Assembly: GCF_027158205.1 (NCBI RefSeq) | Contig: NZ_JAPVLU010000001.1 | Location: forward strand, 186,001-250,000 | DNA length: 64,000 bases | DNA from: Streptomyces sp. H39-S7 | GTDB lineage: Bacteria; Actinomycetota; Actinomycetes; Streptomycetales; Streptomycetaceae | Direction of reading: 5' to 3' | Shown here: positions 61,179 through 64,000 of the stretch, piece by piece | Layout of the letters: every line of letters starts with the position of its first letter | How positions within the stretch are numbered: position 1 is the first letter of the stretch | Made by a program: the position numbers and the translations under genes | The notes under the pieces: generated by a model | The model's database searches: none | Seen by the model: the letters and a program-made list of their open reading frames with translations, nothing else | Told to the model about the DNA's origin: nothing

Positions 61179-61886
61179 TCAGCGGCGGCCGGGGCGCGAG
61201 CGCGCCAGGGCGCCCCGCAGACCCCTCTCCACGGCGTCCTGCTTCTTCGCGCCCGGCTCGCCCTGCCCCGGATCCGCCGTCCGGTTCTTCCGGTCCTTCG
61301 GGTCCTTCGGGTCCTTCAGGTCGGCGCCGCCTTTGTCGGCGGCCATCGCGTCGGCGAGCCGTACGAGCCGGGTCTCCGCGTGGTCCAGCCAGCGCGCCTC
61401 GGCCTCCGCCTGGAAGATCAGCTGCTCGATGACGAGCAGCCACGCGACGTCGTCACGGTTCTGGTCCTGCTCCAGGGCGACGAGCGCCTGCGCCTTCAGC
61501 CGGGTGTAGTCCTGCAAGGCCTGGAGGGTGTGGTGCCGCTGCGCCTGGATGACGGCGCGGATGTCGATGTCGGACGAGCCGACGGCCATCGCCAGCTTGA
61601 TCGCCAGTTCGTTCCGAGGGGGATTCGCCCGGTCCACAGGAGTGGAGAACCAGGTGCGCAGTTCGGAGCGTCCCTCATCCGTGATGGCGTACAGCGCGTG
61701 TCCGCCGTCGTCCTCCCCCGCCGGCACGACCAGGCCGTCGCGTTCCAGCCGGTTGAGGGTCGTGTAGACCTGGCCGACGTTCAACGGCCAGGTGGAGCCG
61801 GTACGGGACTCGAAGTCGGTGCGCAGCTGGAACCCGTAGCGGGGACCGCGATCGAGGAGGGCCAGAAGGCCGTGACGGATCGACAT
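61179..61886 (-). CDS. PadR-family transcriptional regulator
   Basis: A 235-residue regulator with the PadR winged HTH (IRHGLLALLDRGPRYGFQLRTDFESRTGSTWPLNVGQVYTTLNRLERDGLVV) and a Vir_act_alpha_C helical dimerisation domain (~95-180). A charged, low-complexity tail follows (KDPKDPKDRKNR from a 9-bp DNA repeat, and REEK-type residues to the end). It probably represses itself and the ABC pair downstream. The ATG is embedded in an ATACT/AGTAT palindrome. Confidence 0.93.
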   Translation of the reverse strand: MSIRHGLLALLDRGPRYGFQLRTDFESRTGSTWPLNVGQVYTTLNRLERDGLVVPAGEDDGGHALYAITDEGRSELRTWFSTPVDRANPPRNELAIKLAMAVGSSDIDIRAVIQAQRHHTLQALQDYTRLKAQALVALEQDQNRDDVAWLLVIEQLIFQAEAEARWLDHAETRLVRLADAMAADKGGADLKDPKDPKDRKNRTADPGQGEPGAKKQDAVERGLRGALARSRPGRR

Positions 61887-61908
61887 ACTGAGTATGTATA
61901 CCGAGTAT
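61884..61908. promoter_or_regulatory. PadR operator overlapping its own start codon
   Basis: CATACT-g-AGTATG (61884-61896) is a perfect inverted repeat that contains the PadR ATG. Next to it lie GTATAC and ATAC-cga-GTAT (61898-61908). PadR proteins classically bind ATAC/GTAT repeats. On the minus strand TATACA is 8 nt before the ATG and could be the -10. Confidence 0.7.
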
Positions 61909-61974
61909 GGTCACGGAGAGCAAGGACGAGGGGTGGGGCAAGGGGTGCGGCAAGGGGCGGATACCGCCGGTGGA

Positions 61975-62823
61975 TCAGCTTCTGCGCAGGCGGAGACCGA
62001 GGAAGCCGAGGCCGAGGCCGACCAGAGTCAGTCCCGCCCCGAGCGGAAGCACGCTCACCGCACGGACGACGGAATCCCCGGCCTCCTGTTCGACGGCGGG
62101 AGCGTCGGTCGGACGCACCGGAGCCGGCGCTTTCGGCAGCACCGGAAGCGGGACGACGAGCGCGGTGGACGACTGCGGCCCCACGGGCTCGTACTCCACG
62201 GCGGCACCTGGGTCTTGAGGCGTGTCCTCGTCCGGGGGCTGGTACTGCGCTGCGATCAGTTCATCGCCGGAACCGGAACCTGAGCCGGAACCGGAGTCGG
62301 GGTCGGTGACGTCCGAGCTGGAGGCGTCCGAGATGCCATGTGCCCCGTGATGCGGCTTCGAGGGCTTCGGCGTGGCCGGTTTCGTCGTGGCCGGTTTCGG
62401 CTTGCCGGGCTTGGGCTTGCCAGGCTTCGGTTCGACGGGTTTCGGCTCGGCGGGCTTCGGTGTGCTGGGCTTCGGAAGACCGGGCTCCTGCGGCTGCGAT
62501 GGCGGCGGCGGCCATGACGGCCACGACGGCCGCCCGGGTGACGCCGGGGGCGCGGGTATCGGGGGACGCGACGGCTCGGGCGGCACGTGCACCCTCGGCT
62601 GCTTCGGCCACTCCGGCCACTCCGGAAGGCGCGGCAGTTTCGGCATCCGGGGCATCGCGGGGGGTATCACGGGCGGCTGTGCCGTGAGCGCGAGCCCGCC
62701 CGGCACCGTCACGGTCACCGTCGCGTGGTCCTGTGCCGCCCACCCGGACCCGACCGGAAGGAGCAGCAGTGCTCCGGTCAGTACGGCTGCCGCCATCACT
62801 CGCCCACCGGGTGCCGAACGCAA
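61975..62823 (-). CDS. Proline-rich secreted/surface protein with C-terminal membrane anchor
   Basis: A 282-residue protein with a signal peptide (AAAVLTGALLLLPVGSGWAAQ) and a short beta segment (ATVTVTVPGGLALTAQPP). A long Pro/Lys-rich stalk follows (about 50-160; PKPAEPKPVEPKPGKPKPGK type repeats), then a Gly-Ser spacer and a C-terminal hydrophobic helix ending in basic residues (LTLVGLGLGFLGLRLRRS). This is the layout of a wall-spanning anchored protein, but no LPXTG motif is present. TTG 62823 is favoured by GAGGGG 8-10 nt upstream; GTG 62799 or ATG 62796 are alternatives. Function unknown. Confidence 0.75.
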   Translation of the reverse strand: MRSAPGGRVMAAAVLTGALLLLPVGSGWAAQDHATVTVTVPGGLALTAQPPVIPPAMPRMPKLPRLPEWPEWPKQPRVHVPPEPSRPPIPAPPASPGRPSWPSWPPPPSQPQEPGLPKPSTPKPAEPKPVEPKPGKPKPGKPKPATTKPATPKPSKPHHGAHGISDASSSDVTDPDSGSGSGSGSGDELIAAQYQPPDEDTPQDPGAAVEYEPVGPQSSTALVVPLPVLPKAPAPVRPTDAPAVEQEAGDSVVRAVSVLPLGAGLTLVGLGLGFLGLRLRRS

Positions 62824-62990
62824 GACGCCCGCCCCTCTCAGCCACCGACTCCACTGTGAAACACAGCCTCACACAGGGGGTCAATTGCGGCATCTCGGGC
62901 GGGCGTCGGAGGTCGAGCGGTCAGAGCGACCGAGCTCCGACCGACCTCTGACCCGAGCTTGACCGGGCCCAGAGCGACCTCGGAGCGACC

Positions 62991-63947
62991 TCAGACCGTC
63001 AGGACGACCTTCCCGACGTGCGTACTGCCCTCGACGATCCGGTGCGCCTCGGCGGCCTCGGCCATCGGGACGGTACGGTCGACGACCGGCCGCACCGTAC
63101 CGGCCTCCAGCAGCGGCCAGACGTGTTCCCGCACGGCCGCCACGATCGCGGCCTTCTCGCCCAGCGGGCGCCCGCGCAGCGAGGTCGCGGCGACCGCCGC
63201 CCGCTTGGTGAGCAACTTGGCGAGGTTCAACTCGCCCTTGGCGCCGCCCTGCAGCCCGATGATGACGAGCCGGCCGTTGACCGCCAGCGCGTCCACGTTC
63301 CGTTCGAGGTACTTCGCGCCCATGATGTCGAGGATCACGTCGGCCGTGACCAGCTCCGCGAAGTCCTCCTCGCGGTAGTTGATCAGGATGTCCGCGCCCA
63401 GCTCCCGGCAGGCCGCCAGCTTCTCCGCGCTGCCGGCCGTCACCGCGACCTTGGCGCCGACCGCCTTCGCGAGCTGGATCGCCATGGTGCCGATACCGCT
63501 CGAACCGCCGTGGACCAGCAGCGTCTCGGCGGGGCGCAGGTGCGCGACCATAAAGACGTTGGACCATACGGTGCAGGCGACCTCGGGCAGCGCGGCCGCG
63601 GCCACCAGGTCGACGCCCTTGGGCACCGGCAGCAACTGTCCGACCGGCACGACGACCTTCTGCGCGTACCCGCCGCCGGCGAGCAGCGCGCACACCTCTT
63701 CGCCCACCGCCCAGCCGGAGACGCCGGGGCCGAGTCCGGAGATCCGGCCGGAACACTCCAGGCCCGGATACGGGGACGAGCCGGGCGGCGGGTCGTAGAA
63801 GCCCTGGCGCTGCAGCAGATCGGCGCGGTTGACGGCGCCGGCCACGACCTCGACCAGGACCTCGCCCGCGGCGGGTACGGGATCCGGGACCTCGGCCCAG
63901 ACGAGCGCCTCGGGTCCGCCGGCTTCGGGGATGGTGATCGCATACAT
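62991..63947 (-). CDS. NAD(P)H-quinone oxidoreductase, MDR (PIG3/zeta-crystallin) family
   Basis: A 318-residue medium-chain reductase without the structural zinc lobe. GroES-like domain: AGAVNRADLLQRQGFYDPPPGSSPYPGLECSGRI. The nucleotide fold has LLVHGGSSGIGTMAIQLAKAVGAKVAVTAGS, and the C-terminal part includes LRGRPLGEKAAIVA. It should reduce quinones with NAD(P)H. ATG 63947; TAGCCT (63955-63960 on the plus strand as aggcta) lies 7 nt upstream and no ribosome site is visible, suggesting a leaderless mRNA. Confidence 0.93.
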   Translation of the reverse strand: MYAITIPEAGGPEALVWAEVPDPVPAAGEVLVEVVAGAVNRADLLQRQGFYDPPPGSSPYPGLECSGRISGLGPGVSGWAVGEEVCALLAGGGYAQKVVVPVGQLLPVPKGVDLVAAAALPEVACTVWSNVFMVAHLRPAETLLVHGGSSGIGTMAIQLAKAVGAKVAVTAGSAEKLAACRELGADILINYREEDFAELVTADVILDIMGAKYLERNVDALAVNGRLVIIGLQGGAKGELNLAKLLTKRAAVAATSLRGRPLGEKAAIVAAVREHVWPLLEAGTVRPVVDRTVPMAEAAEAHRIVEGSTHVGKVVLTV

Positions 63948-64000
63948 GAGCGCGAGGCTACTCCCCGGACGGCAGGTCGGGGCCGGCGCGATGGATGGCG

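Noticed and set aside
62880..62990. GAGCGACC-like repeats downstream of the quinone oxidoreductase gene
   Set aside because: Short, irregular and imperfect copies with no clear period or symmetry; no function supported.

Overview
The window is very GC-rich, with strong third-position G/C, frequent GTG starts and GGAGG-type ribosome sites. The gene families present (DUF397/XRE pairs, DUF6344, DUF6458, DUF5949, SpoIIE-type phosphatases with fused ATPase domains, mycothiol-dependent isomerase-like protein, Mce transporter, proteasome activator Bpa) point to a Streptomyces chromosome. No insertion sequence, prophage, CRISPR array, tRNA or rRNA is visible. From memory only, the order metG - aspS - acyl-CoA dehydrogenase - M18 aminopeptidase - GntR - bkd genes - response regulator - two Ser/Thr kinases - ABC pair - PadR resembles the S. 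coelicolor SCO3792-SCO3827 neighbourhood.

Layout. 1-4.3 kb: the end of a DUF5949 gene, a SigB/SigF-family sigma factor, a DUF6344 protein, a CorA metal transporter and two overlapping fluoride channel genes. 4.3-16.6 kb: one tightly packed leftward mce operon (ATPase, two YrbE permeases, six Mce proteins, four Mce-associated membrane proteins), mostly joined by 4-nt start/stop overlaps. 16.6-20.9 kb: two secreted proteins and a PucR-type regulator. 21-25.1 kb: a SpoIIE/RsbU-type phosphatase, a small membrane protein with a YihY-type protein, and a STAS anti-anti-sigma-like protein. 25.3-28.8 kb: an aldehyde dehydrogenase and a WhiJ/AbaA-like regulatory trio (XRE-DUF5753, RsbW-like ATPase, DUF397) whose promoters carry matching 12-bp repeat arrays.

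28.9-46.7 kb: metG and aspS (convergent, sharing a 22-bp terminator), a second SpoIIE-type phosphatase, pirin, SseB-like protein, acyl-CoA dehydrogenase, acetyltransferase, M18 aminopeptidase, a thioredoxin/NHL protein, a LURP-one-like protein, a nitrilase-fold amidohydrolase, a DinB/MDMPI-fold enzyme and a GntR-MFS pair. 46.7-64 kb: a small membrane protein, the branched-chain 2-oxoacid dehydrogenase operon (bkdABC), a NarL-type response regulator, a PPOX-fold protein, an APH-fold kinase, two divergent Ser/Thr kinases, the proteasome activator Bpa, a PadR-controlled ABC transporter, a proline-rich surface protein and a quinone oxidoreductase.

Two themes recur. One is the partner-switching kit (sigma factor, STAS protein, RsbW-like ATPase, two phosphatases), scattered rather than in one operon. 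The other is a set of apparently leaderless genes with a TANNNT-like hexamer 6-8 nt before the start codon. The most unusual DNA structure is the pair of 12-bp-period arrays at 27.8 and 28.7 kb that frame the ATPase/DUF397 pair.
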